Assembly: GCF_021917145.1 (NCBI RefSeq)
Contig: NC_061066.1
Span: 2,897,640-2,961,639 of the forward strand
Reading direction: 5' to 3'
DNA length: 64,000 nucleotides
Source of the DNA: Hypomesus transpacificus
Taxonomy: Eukaryota > Chordata > Actinopteri > Osmeriformes > Osmeridae
Of the stretch, positions 1 through 13,281 are shown piece after piece. A program made the translations under genes and the position numbers. The notes beneath the pieces were generated by a model. The model saw only the letters and a list, made by a program, of their open reading frames with translations. It did not search any database and was not told the origin of the DNA. Each line of letters starts with the position of its first letter. The first letter of the stretch is position 1.

Positions 1-768
1 GCTCTACAAACCCCACCCTTGGCCACGTGGCCTCGAGCAAGGGGCCTTCCTGTTACTCTCGGTGACACGGGAATCCTTAAAGGCTGACCTGGACTCTGCT
101 GCCTCCTACCTGCTTCTAACATGGACTGTACACCATTTGATATGATAGAAAGACATTATATATTTCATATGCTATGATACATAACATACATATAGCGACA
201 TATTGTATAATATATGATGCTGTATATGATGTGAAATGATATGATGATTCTCATCGCCATGGGAACACGCATGTGGGTTTCTAGGACACGAACGATGACA
301 GGCGGCCATCCGTGTTGTGTGTTTGGTTTGTTTTTTTACCTTTTTGAAATCTATTTTAATCAAACGCACTAAAAAACGTTGACCTTAAAAGGGCTGTTCT
401 CCCCCTCAGTGTCTTATCGAGAGGTCATGCTTCCTGTGCTAAAGATCAGGCAATGTTTTTGATGGACACGTCTACCAGTGCTCTCCCAAGAACTGGAACA
501 AGACCAACAGATCTTAGGATCAATGGTGTAGTGGAGACCTATAACGTGAATGAATCCAGAGGTAGTTCAGATATGGGTGGACCCTGTGCTGTATATTTCT
601 GTATATCCCTAACTAAATTATTGCTAAGGACAACATGTCTTGTTTCCTATATCCCCAAGTTTGAGGAATAACCACTGGATTTGTGTGCATGTTTGTGACA
701 ATGTTGAATTATCTTATACCTTCTTTGTAACAGTTTGAAAGTCTCAAGATTCAGCTCTACACTTTCTA

Positions 769-877
769 GGGAGGGAGGGAGGGAGGGAGGGAGGGAGGGA
801 GGGAGGGAGGGAGGGAGGGAGGGAGGGAGGGAGGGAGGGAGGGAGGGAGGGAGGGAGGGAGGGAGGGAGGGAGGGAG
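769..877. repeat. (GGGA)n microsatellite
   Basis: About 27 nearly perfect tandem copies of GGGA, a polypurine run with no visible interruption. It creates an artefactual Pro/Ser open frame on the minus strand. Confidence 0.95.
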
Positions 878-1696
878 AGTCTTCCACTCATGCCTGAGAT
901 AATGGGCCTGACTAACAAAACAACATTTCATTCTAAACACGTATCTGTCTGGCTGTATGGCAGCTTTTCCTCAGGAGAGTCAGGTAGATTCTGGTTTGGC
1001 CCCACAGCTTCTCCACCTGCATGCTGCCACCTGGAGCTTTTCAACTAACCAGCAGCTGAAGCTGAACATGACTGGTACATTTAACTGTACCAGCTGAAAC
1101 TGACAATGACTGTTCAGCTTGCATATGATGTAGTATCAGCAATTCTTTTCACGTTTTATTGTCTGTGCTTGATTGAGCTTTTGGGTTGAAGATGCATGTG
1201 TGATTCTCTGGTAGTCTGGTAAGGGGGTTGGAGGTTGAAAGTGTGTGTCTGTTCTTGTGTGTGGGAGTGTAAGTGAGAGAGAAGATATTTATATACTATT
1301 GTAATATTAACTTGAAAACGATCAGAAAACTGATTTATCCAGTCTATAGTGTCCAGTAGAATGTAATGTTAATTTGATATACAGGAAAATGACAATGAAC
1401 AGCCAAGTGTATTCCACATATATTACACATGTAATCACATTCAAATATCCTGTTCTTTGTAAATAAACTGGAAGGATCGACAATGAAATAAATGAATTAA
1501 TTCAGTGTGTGTGGTTAAATTGACTAAACCAAAGCCCGGGTGTAGTGTAATCCTTGTTCCACTAGATGGGCGTCCCAACCATTAGAATCCTTGAAGCGTT
1601 AGAGTCGGAACTCTCTGCAACAGGTTGCTTCGAGTTACATTCAAATAGCCATTTATTCAGCATTGTATGTGTCTGTGTGCAAGTGAGAGAAAGTTG

Positions 1697-1719
1697 TGTG
1701 TGTGTGTGTTTGTGTGTGC

Positions 1720-1816
<97 letters not shown>
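1697..1816. repeat. (TG)n microsatellite
   Basis: Long TG/CA dinucleotide run, interrupted near its left end by a few TGCG units and then uninterrupted for about 90 bases. Confidence 0.95.
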
Positions 1817-1817
<1 letters not shown>

Positions 1818-3020
1818 ATATAGATTGTGTTTTTCTGGCCATGTAGCCTACAGTAGGCCGTTTTGGCTGAAAATCATTTGCCAAATTCGACTCCCAGACC
1901 GCTTTTGTGCGTGCGTTACAGCCCCATATAATCCCCCTGGATCGCCCCATCAATGAGTGCACGGTGGGGTCCGTCTGGTCAGAAAGGATGAGTCTGGCAT
2001 GACCCGGTGTAACACCGAAAGCAGTATTTAATCTAGTCGGTGAAGATTTTGGGGAGTCAAAGTATTTTATATATTAGTAGGCTACTTCAAATTGATAATT
2101 AAAAAATTGGAAATGTTTGAACTGATCATTCTTTCTCCTCCACTTTTAAAAGGAATTCCTATTTACCTGTCTGATTAACCCACATGTTTGAAGTATACAT
2201 TTAAGATTACCTGCTGCACAAGCAGTTACATCGACCCATCGTCAGAAAGTAAGACGAAACATTTATTTCATTCATAAGGTAGGCAATTTTTCTAACCTCG
2301 GGAACATTTAGCAAACCTGGGTGTTCAGTTTATGGTTGTCAAATAAAAGTAGCTGTTTTGGAGAGGCATGCCATTAAATACGCATTTACCTTCTGTCACT
2401 GTCTGAAGTTAGCCTACTTTGTGGCTCCGCCTCGACCTATGCGTAAGCTAACATCCTACAGCTTGTTGGAGATCAGTCAACGACGCGAATAACTGTTAAT
2501 TGCTGGCGGCGAAGGGTAGACGACGTGAGGCTGTAATGGGTTTATGAATGAACTGTCAACTTTAGTATGATCGCAGACCGGAATCTGGAGAGTGTCCGCT
2601 GGTATTAAATCCTTCGCTCTTGCCCGAGAGAAGTTTCTACCGAAGCCAAGTAGCCTAATGCCAGAGTGGACACCTAGAAACTGACTGACAGAGGTAGGCA
2701 GACACAATTCTCCTATACTTTTGATCGTACTGTTTTCATTGATAAAATGTGTCAGTTTAATGTATTTCTAGCCAGAAGTAAACGTTTCAGCCTGATAAAA
2801 TATTGACTGTTCTCACTACTTTAGTCTTTAATTACCTGTATATATTAATTGTTCATCTTTGGTTTCATCCACCGTGTGACCAACTGTCACAATGTGTTCA
2901 TTGTAGCGGTTCCTCGAGTTCGTTCATTCACGCACAAGCTTCAGTTACTTAATATTGTTACCATAATGTTGTTAATATAACTTGGTCCCGTGGGTCAGAT
3001 TGTGACTGTGCCGGAGGAGA

Positions 3021-4686
3021 ATGATTCCAATTACGGTCTGCTTGTACCTCGCGACCCTGGTGTCGTCCAATAACTGTCTGGAGTTTCGTTATCACAACAC
3101 GGTTGAAGTGGAACGATATCTCAAAGATGTCAATCTGACCTACGCCAACATCACACACCTACACAGCATCGGAAAATCAGTGGAAGGTAGGTCGGTACAG
3201 TCATACCAAAAATGACTCCTCACATAAGACACTTCAAATCTATTTCAAAATGTCATATATTTTTCTGGTAATCCACCTGGTGCAAAACAGTCTCTTAGAT
3301 CAATGAAGCAATTACAGTAAGATTTCAACAGTAGGGCTACGTGTTTAACATGTGTGAACACGTCCATGGTCCACAATGGAAATTGAAGAGGTCTGTCATG
3401 AATCAGTTTCTGCTCGCATCACTGTCATTGTAGCCTGCATCTGTCTTCACTTTCAGCTGCAGAGCAGTGGTGTAGCCCAAGTATGAAGTAGAAGTGTAGT
3501 ATAGTGCAGTATAGAGTAGTGGGGCAGTTTGATGAAATAGTGGACTATTGTAGTCTAGTATAAAGTGATGGGATAGAATTGTAGTCTTGTGAAATGTAAC
3601 GGGCTAGTATTGTAGTGTAGTATGAAGTAGTGGGCTATTGTAGTTTATTATAAAGTAATGGGAAAGTATTGTAGTGTAGTATGAAGTAGTGGGCTAGTAT
3701 TGTAGTCTACTATAAAGTAATGTGTATACTGTCAGTTAACCCAGTCCCCCCAACCCCATTAATCACTGCTCATGTTGAGTGGGCATAAGACGGACAGTGA
3801 ACCGGTTTGTATATGCCTGGTCTGCCTGTGTGTCTGTGTCAATAGTGGGCATAGGATGGACGGCTGCATCAGTGGGCTTCAAGAGGACCCACTGTCCTGT
3901 CCAAAATGGTTCCCTGCTCCTACACACCTGATTCAAACGAATGGGTGGTCATCAAGCGCTGCAGAAGCCTTTGCTGATATAGTCTACACCAGTGCTTTAG
4001 AGGCTGTCTTCTGTGTGCTGTGGGACTGAAAGCCTGGTGTACCGAGGCGGGGGGGGGGGGGGGGGGGGGGGGGGTGAAGAGGCGGGAAAAGGGCCATGAA
4101 GAGTGTGGGGGCAGATAGACCAGGAAGCCAGGGGGGGCAGGGGGGGGCTGAATAGAGGGTTAGTAGAAGGGGTAAGAGAGAGGATTTGAGACGATGGTTG
4201 AAGAGGGCAAAGAGAGAAGGCTTTACGGAGAGGGGTGAGTGAGGAGGAGGGTAGAGGAGGAGGGTTTGGGGTGATTGAGGAGGGTGAAGAGGAGGGGGGG
4301 GAAGGAAGAGGAAGGGGGTTGAGGAAGGCTTAAAGAGAGGGGGAGGAGGGGGTGACAGATGTATGTGTAACAGGTTCAGCTACGCTTCTCCTCAGAGAGA
4401 TCTTTGTGTGGGGTTCCCTACCTACGCCTGCAGCTGGCTATACACACACACACACACCCCACCCAACCTATTAGCGACAGACTCAGGGACAGATCCAGTC
4501 TCTTCTATCTCTTTCCCAGCTAGGATTGAATCCAGGTCTCATTTGCCAAGTCCAAACCTCCACGATCAGACCAATAGGGCGTGCATTTGGACTGAGGCAA
4601 CATTGGGATTTAAAGGCATTAGACTGTAGCTCCAAACCACCTCCACTGATTCACACCAGTCCTGTCAGAGCTGTGTGTGTGTGCGC

Positions 4687-4769
<83 letters not shown>

Positions 4770-5163
4770 GACCGTATCAGTGGAGCTGCCACTCTCATAT
4801 CCAGTATTGTGTTACATTGAGCTAGCGCTTAGACACAACAGCTGATACACATCTTGGCATGGGATCAGCCTGTTAGCTTAGCATAGCATAGCCTAGTGTT
4901 TCCATATTGAAGATGTCAGCTTTTTACCATTCAGGGTTCAGTAGCATGCAATTCTTGCACAGAGATCCCTGTTGTTTAGCTGAAAAAATGTAAGTGGCTT
5001 AATATCTGCCGTCCACTATCCCCACAGACATGTGTGCGTGTGCGTGTGTGTGTGTGTGTCTTTGTCTCCATCCAGATTTCACTAGGTAGATATGTAAACG
5101 TCAAATGCAGGTCTGATCAACTTGTGTGTGTGAGAGCCAGCCTGACCAGGTGTATCTCCCTGT

Positions 5164-5250
<87 letters not shown>

Positions 5251-5333
5251 CCTAGGCTCCACTGCTAGCTGGATACAAAGCTGGTATTGAGGCCTGACTC
5301 TACCATCCGTCTCACTGTTCCTTTTTTGCTCGC

Positions 5334-5396
<63 letters not shown>

Positions 5397-8300
5397 TCCT
5401 CCCTACCTCTCATGTTTCAGTGGTCAGATTGAGATGCAAATTTGATAGATGTAACCACATTCACCAAGGCCACGCACACACCTCTCACACACATGGGCAC
5501 AAACACGCACACGACACAGAACCACAGACTAGCAATGTAATCTGACACAGTCCCTCCATGCTGGAAGGCGTGCTAGATTAAAATCCGTGCCAGGTTGTGA
5601 GACTGGCGGCGGTCCCGACCTCAGAGCTAATCTCATTGTGTTGCGGTTGGCTGTGAGGTGAGGCCAAAGGAGACACGGCTAATCACAGTTAATCTGGGAC
5701 GCCACCTGCAGACACACACACCTCTGACCCTTCCACCCCCACTGCCAGGTGTGTGTATATGTTAAAGGTATGTGTGTGTGGGTGGGTGTGAGTATGCATG
5801 TGTGTACGTGTGTCTGGGTGTGGGTGTATCTTGGGAATCTGTCATCCTTGAGGGAGGGGTTCCTCTAGCTGGGGGGGGGTTGGGGGGAGAGGGGGGGGGG
5901 GGAGGGGGGGGGGGCAGGCCTAGGAAAGATACGCCACACAAGTTCAACCTGATCTGAATGGAATACCCAGAAGGTGATGTTATGAATCAGGCTCGTATGA
6001 TCGAGAAACTAAACAAGCGTGTAGGATAATACACACACTGTGTGCTGATACCCACACGTACACACACACACACACACCTAAAATTGATGTACATACTAAC
6101 ACACACGACTAACATGCAAACACAAACCCCGGATTACTCAGAGCTGACACCCTCGCCACTGAGCATGCTCAGACTTGTTCTGTGGGAGAGCAGCTGACAC
6201 CCCGTCCACCATACAAGCCAGGATCTCTGCTCTCTATAGAACCACAACTCTGTATCCAAGCTGTTGAGAGTTGGCTCTCTTGTAAATAATTGATTTGAAT
6301 GTGCAATTGTTGTTTGTGTCATTGTGTGTGTGTCTTGTTTCCAGGAAGAGATCTGTGGGTTCTCATCCTAGGCAGACAACCAACAGAACACACGATCGGA
6401 ACCCCTGACTTTAAATATGTGGGGAACATGCACGGGAATGAGGTAAGAACTCACTAGAACCACTGTCTTGGAAAGAATGTCTTAGAACTGACATCGTTGC
6501 ATCAGTACTGACATCTTTAGAACCTCTGTCGGAAGTGGCATGGTAGAACCTCTGTGTTTGAACCTGGGCTGGTGCTGTTCCACTGAGTGGCTGTACTGGA
6601 TGGTGCTGTGTCAGTCTGGGTCTGGCCTTAAATAGACTTCTGTTCTCCTCTTGTCATGCCTGGGGGGTTCAGCTTTGGGGGGAGGTGTGTGTGTGTAGCA
6701 GGAGGGGGGGGGGGGCTGTTCTCCTCAAAAAACATACAGAAAGCTCAATCCAGCCCACTAATGTCCCAGCCCTTAGTCCCCCAGCCCCCTAACCTCGCAG
6801 TCCCCGAACCTAGCAGCCCCCAGCCCCCTAACCTCACAGTCCCTCAGGCCCCCAGCTCCCCAGCCCCCCAGCAGACCCATAGGAGACAAGCAGCAGAGTG
6901 TGACCACTGCAAGAGATGGTCTCGGGGGGAGTCTTTTCACTGCTCTCCCCCCTCCCTCCCTGTTTCTCTTCCTTCCATTGTGGGGCCTCCCCTCCCTTGA
7001 TGGCAGGGGTGGAGCGGAGGGGGGCTGATGGAAAATCCCTCTTCACATTCCTGATGTGACGAGAGAAAAGACGGGGAAGTCTGAAAGTGAGGAGAATCGG
7101 AAGAAGAGAGATGGAGAGAGAGGTGGAGTCATGATTTGGCTATTTAAACATCTATTTGTCTTGCCGACGAAGCTCCTTTTGAAAACATCGGAGATAGAAA
7201 AGAAAGAAGCTGGGAGGGAGAGTACAGTCACATAAGAAATGCAGGGGACATGAGCAGAGAGGGAACTGGGACAGTAGTAGAATACAGACTGTGGGAGAGA
7301 CCTGACAGAAACCTGTGGAAACGAGGCCCCAGAGGAGCCATTTTGGATCCTGCAGGCCCCAGAGGAGCCATTTTGGATCCTGTCACCAGCCCCCTGAACC
7401 ATTTTGGATTCTACGGAACAAATACATCCAGCCCATTCATTCAAACAAACACACACACGGGCACACAAATACGTGTCATGTACCCAGCCTTGGGCCAGCC
7501 CCACCCCTTCCAACCCATATTCCCACACTGCTCGGCATCATAACGGATATTATTACATTGTTTTTGTAAAGCTTCTATCAGAGTAGGGTTTCCTTCGCTC
7601 TTCTCTCTCCCTCTCCTCTGCCCTCACGCCCCTCCTCGCCCTCCTCTCCCTCAACTTCTCCCCCTCCTCCCCTCACTCTCCCCCTCCTCCCCCTCTCCCT
7701 TCGTTCATCCCATTCTTTAGCACCCTCTTTACACTCACCTGTAGGACAGGAAAACACACACACACACAGAACCTGGTTACCCCCTGTGTGTGGTGAGCCG
7801 ACCCACGAGCAGAGGTGTTAACCCCGCCCCATCTGCTCCCTGTATGTTCTAGAACACACGTGGGAGGGGCTCTTCATATCCGTTCAAAGATGCTATTTGG
7901 AAGGAAAGTGAGGGACGGCTCAGTGATTCATGGGTTGAGGCCGAGGCATGGGGAGGAGAGAAGGAAGGCAGCGGAGGAGATGGATGTTTATAAATGAGTG
8001 TTTTGAGAGAGAAGTGTGTACATGACGAGAAGGGGTCTACGAAGGAGGCAGAAAGAGAGGGAAGAGGACAGAGAGAGGGAGAGAGGGAGACGGAGAGGGA
8101 GGGAGAGAGGGAGAGAGGGAGAGAGGGAGGGAGCAGCCGAAGGCAGTGCAGGCCTCAGCTTGTGCATCATAATCACTGCTTTGTCAAACTAGCACTAACA
8201 ACACAGCAGCCACAGCAACACATCTTGTACTGGCTTACACACGCACGCACACACAGAGACATTTGCACACAAACAGACTTTAACACTGGTTGACTTGGGA

Positions 8301-8735
8301 CAGATTTAGAGGAAACAGCAGGAACTGATTGGTTTGTGTCAGACACTGATCTCCATAAATCAGTCTGTGTACTGTCCACATTATATTTGTGTGTTGTGCT
8401 AGGTAGTGGGCCGAGTCCTGCTCCTCCAGCTGATTGACTACCTGCTCCGTGGTTACGGTAGCGACCCGCTGGTGACCCGACTCCTCACCACCACGCGCGT
8501 CCACATCCTGCCTTCCATGAACCCTGACGGCTTCGAGTCCTCCGGGCGGGACTGCATGTACTCTCCAGGGAGGTGAGCTAGCTCAACACACTGGAACACA
8601 CCGGCCTGCTGCCACTCCCAGCTCTAGATCCCACTGTCTGGAGCGACAGCATGCACCCCCAGGGGATGGGATCTAGAACATTGTATTTGACGACTTATCA
8701 TTGTGGTTGCTGTGAAGCACTCTCACTGTAGTGGC

Positions 8736-8766
<31 letters not shown>

Positions 8767-11700
8767 GGAGGTTAGGAGCTGGAACATTTTGCAGCTGTCT
8801 GGCATACTGCTGCTCCCAGCCCAAGGTCCCAGTGGCCAGAGGGACAGAGGCTGGGAGATTCCCTCTGAGGGAGGGAAGGAGGGAGTAGGGAGGGAGGGAG
8901 GGAGGTGAATATAGAGGGGGGTGAAGGATAGAGGTGAAAAGAGAGGGAGAGGGGGATGAAGGAGATGAAAGGAGACAAAGCAGATGTTTTGTTGTGGTCT
9001 GCTGCCGCCAGTATCAGATAGTGACAGAACAGTTACTCCTCCTAGAACGCACACTCTCGCACAGTCACACAAATGTGTCCACTAACGCCCACAACAGTAG
9101 ATTAGTACACTGATCAGACTGGTCCGTGGACGCCTCTCTCCTATCACCTATAACACATAGAACATCAGAACATCGACCTTAAACACACACACACGCTCTC
9201 ACTCATATACAAAAAGACGGCAGGGCTATAGTTATTCTTACGCTCTGTGTGGGTGTGTGTGTGATGCGTGTGTCCATGGATGCGTGACCAGGGGTTCCTC
9301 CCAGGATGCATCTTCACCAACGAACCCCAAAAAACAGGAAGCACTCACCTCCCCCACTTGTCGCCATGGCGACTGTAAACAAGGGGGGAAACACAGGCTC
9401 CACACTGCCTGTGATGAAAGCTGCTGCCGTAACAACAACAACGGGCTGAAGGACAGGCTTTGATCCCTGGAGGGGAGCGGGGAGGGGAGGAGGGGGGTGG
9501 GGGCGGGGTTGAGGGGAAGGGAGGGGGGGGGAAGGCGGAGAGGTGAGGAGAGTGGGAGATGAAGGACGGCCATGTTTGTTGTGACAGCCTGAGGTCAGTT
9601 AACCACCATGCAGGAGAGGAGAAGGGTGGACAGGGAAGAGGAGAGGGAGAGAGGAGAGGGGAGAGGAGAAGGGTGGACAGGGAAGAGGAGAGGGGGGGAG
9701 AGGAGAGGGGGGGGAGGGAGGGAAAGATGGAGGGTAAGGAGAAAGACTGGCATTTGTTTCCCTGTTTCATAAGGAAGGAGGATGCGCTGGGTTAGGGGAG
9801 GGTGTGATGACCATCCACATGCCAGCACACTTACACACACACACACACATTCACACACGTACTGACATCCCCAGAGGTCCAGAGCACTTCCCAGCTCTCC
9901 CAGCACCAGGGACAGCATCCCAGCCTGCCTCACCCCCCCCGCTCCCTGCACAGCTGATGACAGCAGAGACCCATCCGCTACTCATCCCCCCCCCCCCCCG
10001 ACTCCACAACCTCCAACAGGGCTCAGAGAAGAGAGACAGGGAAAGATGGGGGCCAACACCATTAGCCCCTGGCCGATAACGTAAAGGGGCGGGTTTATTT
10101 TCCGTGCCCCACGTACAGGCATGGGCGGCCGACCCGGGTGGAGCAAGGCTCCCCTGAATTTGATGTGTGTCAGTCTTCCGAATCTCTGTGTTTGTCATAG
10201 TACACGTGCAAATACACACACATGCATACATACATACACCCACGTTCATTCCCATATACACACGTACACACATCACAACCACCCACACACACAAGCACAG
10301 TTATTTTGTGTGTTTGCTGTCAGCAGCTGAGAGCTATAATTTGATATTGAGGGACAGCTGACTTCCACCTCAGCCAACATAACATTACACATAACCCATT
10401 ATGTAAATATCTCCCTCATCCCCCTCTCTTCCTCGAACTCTCTCTTTCTTCCCTCAATTTTCTCTCACTCGCTGACCTCTCTCCTCTTCACTCTCTGCAG
10501 TCTCTCTCCCTGTTGTCTTTCGCTCTCTCTCTGCTCCCTTGTTCTCAATTTGCTCTTTCTCTTTCCGCTGTCTCCCTCTACTTTCTCTCTGGGCTCTGTT
10601 CTGCTAGAACCATTTCCTGTTTGACCGCTTTCTAACTCTTTCACACAAACGCACACACACACAGACACACAGACACACACACACATACTGTATACTCAAC
10701 AGAAGTCACAAGGCAATGCAGCTTAAGCTCGTAGACTGGTTCCACACAAGGAAGAGGATATTGATAATAATGATGATGATGATGATGATGATGAAGATGA
10801 GGATAATGAATAAAAGGAGACCGGCACAAGAAAGAACAGAACAGAGAGGAGTGGAGAGTTGAGTGAAGGAGAGAGATGAGAGGAGGGGGGGAGTGAGGAG
10901 AGGCAGAGTGTGGGAAGGGAGAGGAGAGGAGGGGTGAGGCAGGGTGAGGAGGGGAGAGGAGGGGTGAGGCAGGGTGAGGAGGGGAGAGGAGAGGAGGGGT
11001 GAGGCAGGGTGAGGAGGGAGAGGAGAGGAGGGGTGAGGCAGGGTGAGGAGGGGAGAGGAGGGGTGAGGCAGGGTGAGGAGGGAGAGGAGAGGAGGGGTGA
11101 GGCAGGGTGAGGAGAGAGAGGAGAGGAGAGGTGAGGAGAGGTGAAAGACCCATGTCCTGTCCTGGTACCAGCATGGTGAAGGTGTCACAGCTTACATAAA
11201 CGCACGTCGGCTCACTGTAAACAAAGGAGACACTCCCAGCCATTAACCGTACCATCACAGACACACACACGCTCTCACACACTCACACACTCATACATGC
11301 ACTTCTCACACACACAAACTCACACATGGACACACACACAGTTGGGTATGTCACCATGCCCCATTAGCACCCCCATCTGTCTCTCTATCAGCTGACAGGA
11401 TAGTGGGGGCCCTCATGGGAACAATCATTCAACTTGCCATCACACACTCACTCACACACACTCACTCACTAAGACAATCACACACACATCACAGACTCAC
11501 ACACACACCACTTTCAGCTGACAGGACAGTGAAGCCCTGATAGCCCTCAGACCAGGACAGCGTTTCCCAGAATGCAGCAGATCCGGACAGGGGATGGATC
11601 TGTTTACAGAAACGGATCTTTCTCTGTCAACCTTTAGACCTGGCAAACACACAGTCACACAGACGCTCACGCTCGCATGGACAGACACGCGCACACACAC

Positions 11701-12294
11701 ACACTTACACACACACACACACTCACTCCCTCAAACACACAGTCACATACACGCATTCTGTAAATGTCAAAGAGCAGTTACTCTATGTGGGGTCTCTCCC
11801 CCCTGATCTGTGAGGGCCCCAGTGTTAGTGGATTCTGCAGGGGCACATCCTCTCTGTACCAACATAGCATACTGCTGCCAGAGGCCTTGTGTGTGGTATG
11901 TTGACTGTGTGTGTGAGTGTGTGTGACTGCGTGTTTTTCTCTGTCAACAACCTTTATTGCAACATTAACCACAGTGGTTAATAAAACAGCAATGTGGCAT
12001 AGTGACCAGCATGCGGAAAGACAAACAGGCAAGGGGGTAGGCAGACAGACAGGCAGACGGGCAGACAGACAGGTTAAGACCGACACAAACAGGCATGCAG
12101 ACACAGATAGGCAAGCAGGTAGACAGACAGGCAAGATGATAGACAGGCAGACGGTCAAACAGACAGGCAGGCAGAGAGACAGACCGACAGATTGGAAAAC
12201 TAACAGGAAAGCCTTCAGGTTGACGGACAATAAAACATGCTATCAGGTACACAGACACACACAGACAGACAGACAGTAAGACATGCTATCAGGT

Positions 12295-12328
<34 letters not shown>

Positions 12329-13184
12329 GCCACCTTTCTGTGTGGGGGAAGGTGGTCCAACCCCAGGTCTAGACCACCCAGACAGCCCCCCCCCCCCCCC
12401 ATGCCAGGCCTCTTCAGGGTAGAGGAGGACAGAATGACAGAGAGAGAGCACGAGAGAGATGAAGGGAGATGAAGAGCGTTAGAAGAGGAAATCTAAGATG
12501 CACAAGACCCCTGACATCAAAGTAACGGTGGTGTGTGTACATTGAACCGTACATACTCAGACACAGCCCCCCCCCCACACACACACACACACACACAGAC
12601 AACCCGACAACCACACACAGCAGCGTTCCTCCCCTCCGAGCCCTGTCGGCTCTGTTTTGGTAGACGAGGGTTCTGATGAGAAACAGGTCTCAGCCGTGCA
12701 GATTGTCAGAGAGGGGAGCTTCAGTGTGTTGACCGGGTCATGGGGCAACTTGGCCTGCTCTTCCAGGTGCTAGGAGGGGCGGGGGAAGGCTCTGGCTTCC
12801 TGGGAGTGTCACAACACACACACACTCCCAAACCTACACACAGATATGCGTACACATACACATAGGGACTTCCATACACTATGTGCAAATGTGTGTACTG
12901 GTCTGTGTGGGTGAAAGTGGCTTGTATCTCTGCCATGCTAGCCACCACACAGGAAACCAGGCGCCCTGCTGGCTCCTCCTACTTCCCCTGCAGCTGCTGC
13001 CTCGGTGACTGGCCTGGCACTGGTTACAAACACACCCAACACACACACCCAGCACACACACCCAACACACAACACACACCCCAACACACCCAACACACCC
13101 ACCCAGCACACACCCCAACACACACCCAACACACACCCAGCAAACACACCCAGCGCACACACCCAGCACACACCCAGAACTGAC

Positions 13185-13281
<97 letters not shown>

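Larger units (their letters stand above)
1..3020. other. Upstream region of cpm, no gene seen
   Basis: No convincing coding exon. The stretch holds a GGGA tetranucleotide tract and a long TG tract (listed separately) in otherwise unique, moderately AT-rich sequence. The last 600 bases are less repetitive and probably contain the cpm promoter and 5' UTR, but I cannot place a transcription start. Open frames here come from the simple repeats. Confidence 0.6.
3187..6344 (+). other. cpm: cpm intron 1
   Basis: No additional exon seen. It contains a degenerate tandem array at about 3480-3725 (variants of TAGTGTAGTATGAAGTAGTG), a poly-G run at 4050-4074, purine-rich sequence to 4350, and the GA and CT tracts listed separately. 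Around 4520-4590 the minus strand resembles a worn tRNA-derived SINE head (a GATTCAATCC box-B-like block); that reading is weak. Confidence 0.6.

Noticed and set aside
10641-11282. 213-aa minus-strand open frame with Ser/Pro/Leu repeats
   Set aside because: Translation of the G-rich minisatellite and flanking CA run inside a cpm intron.
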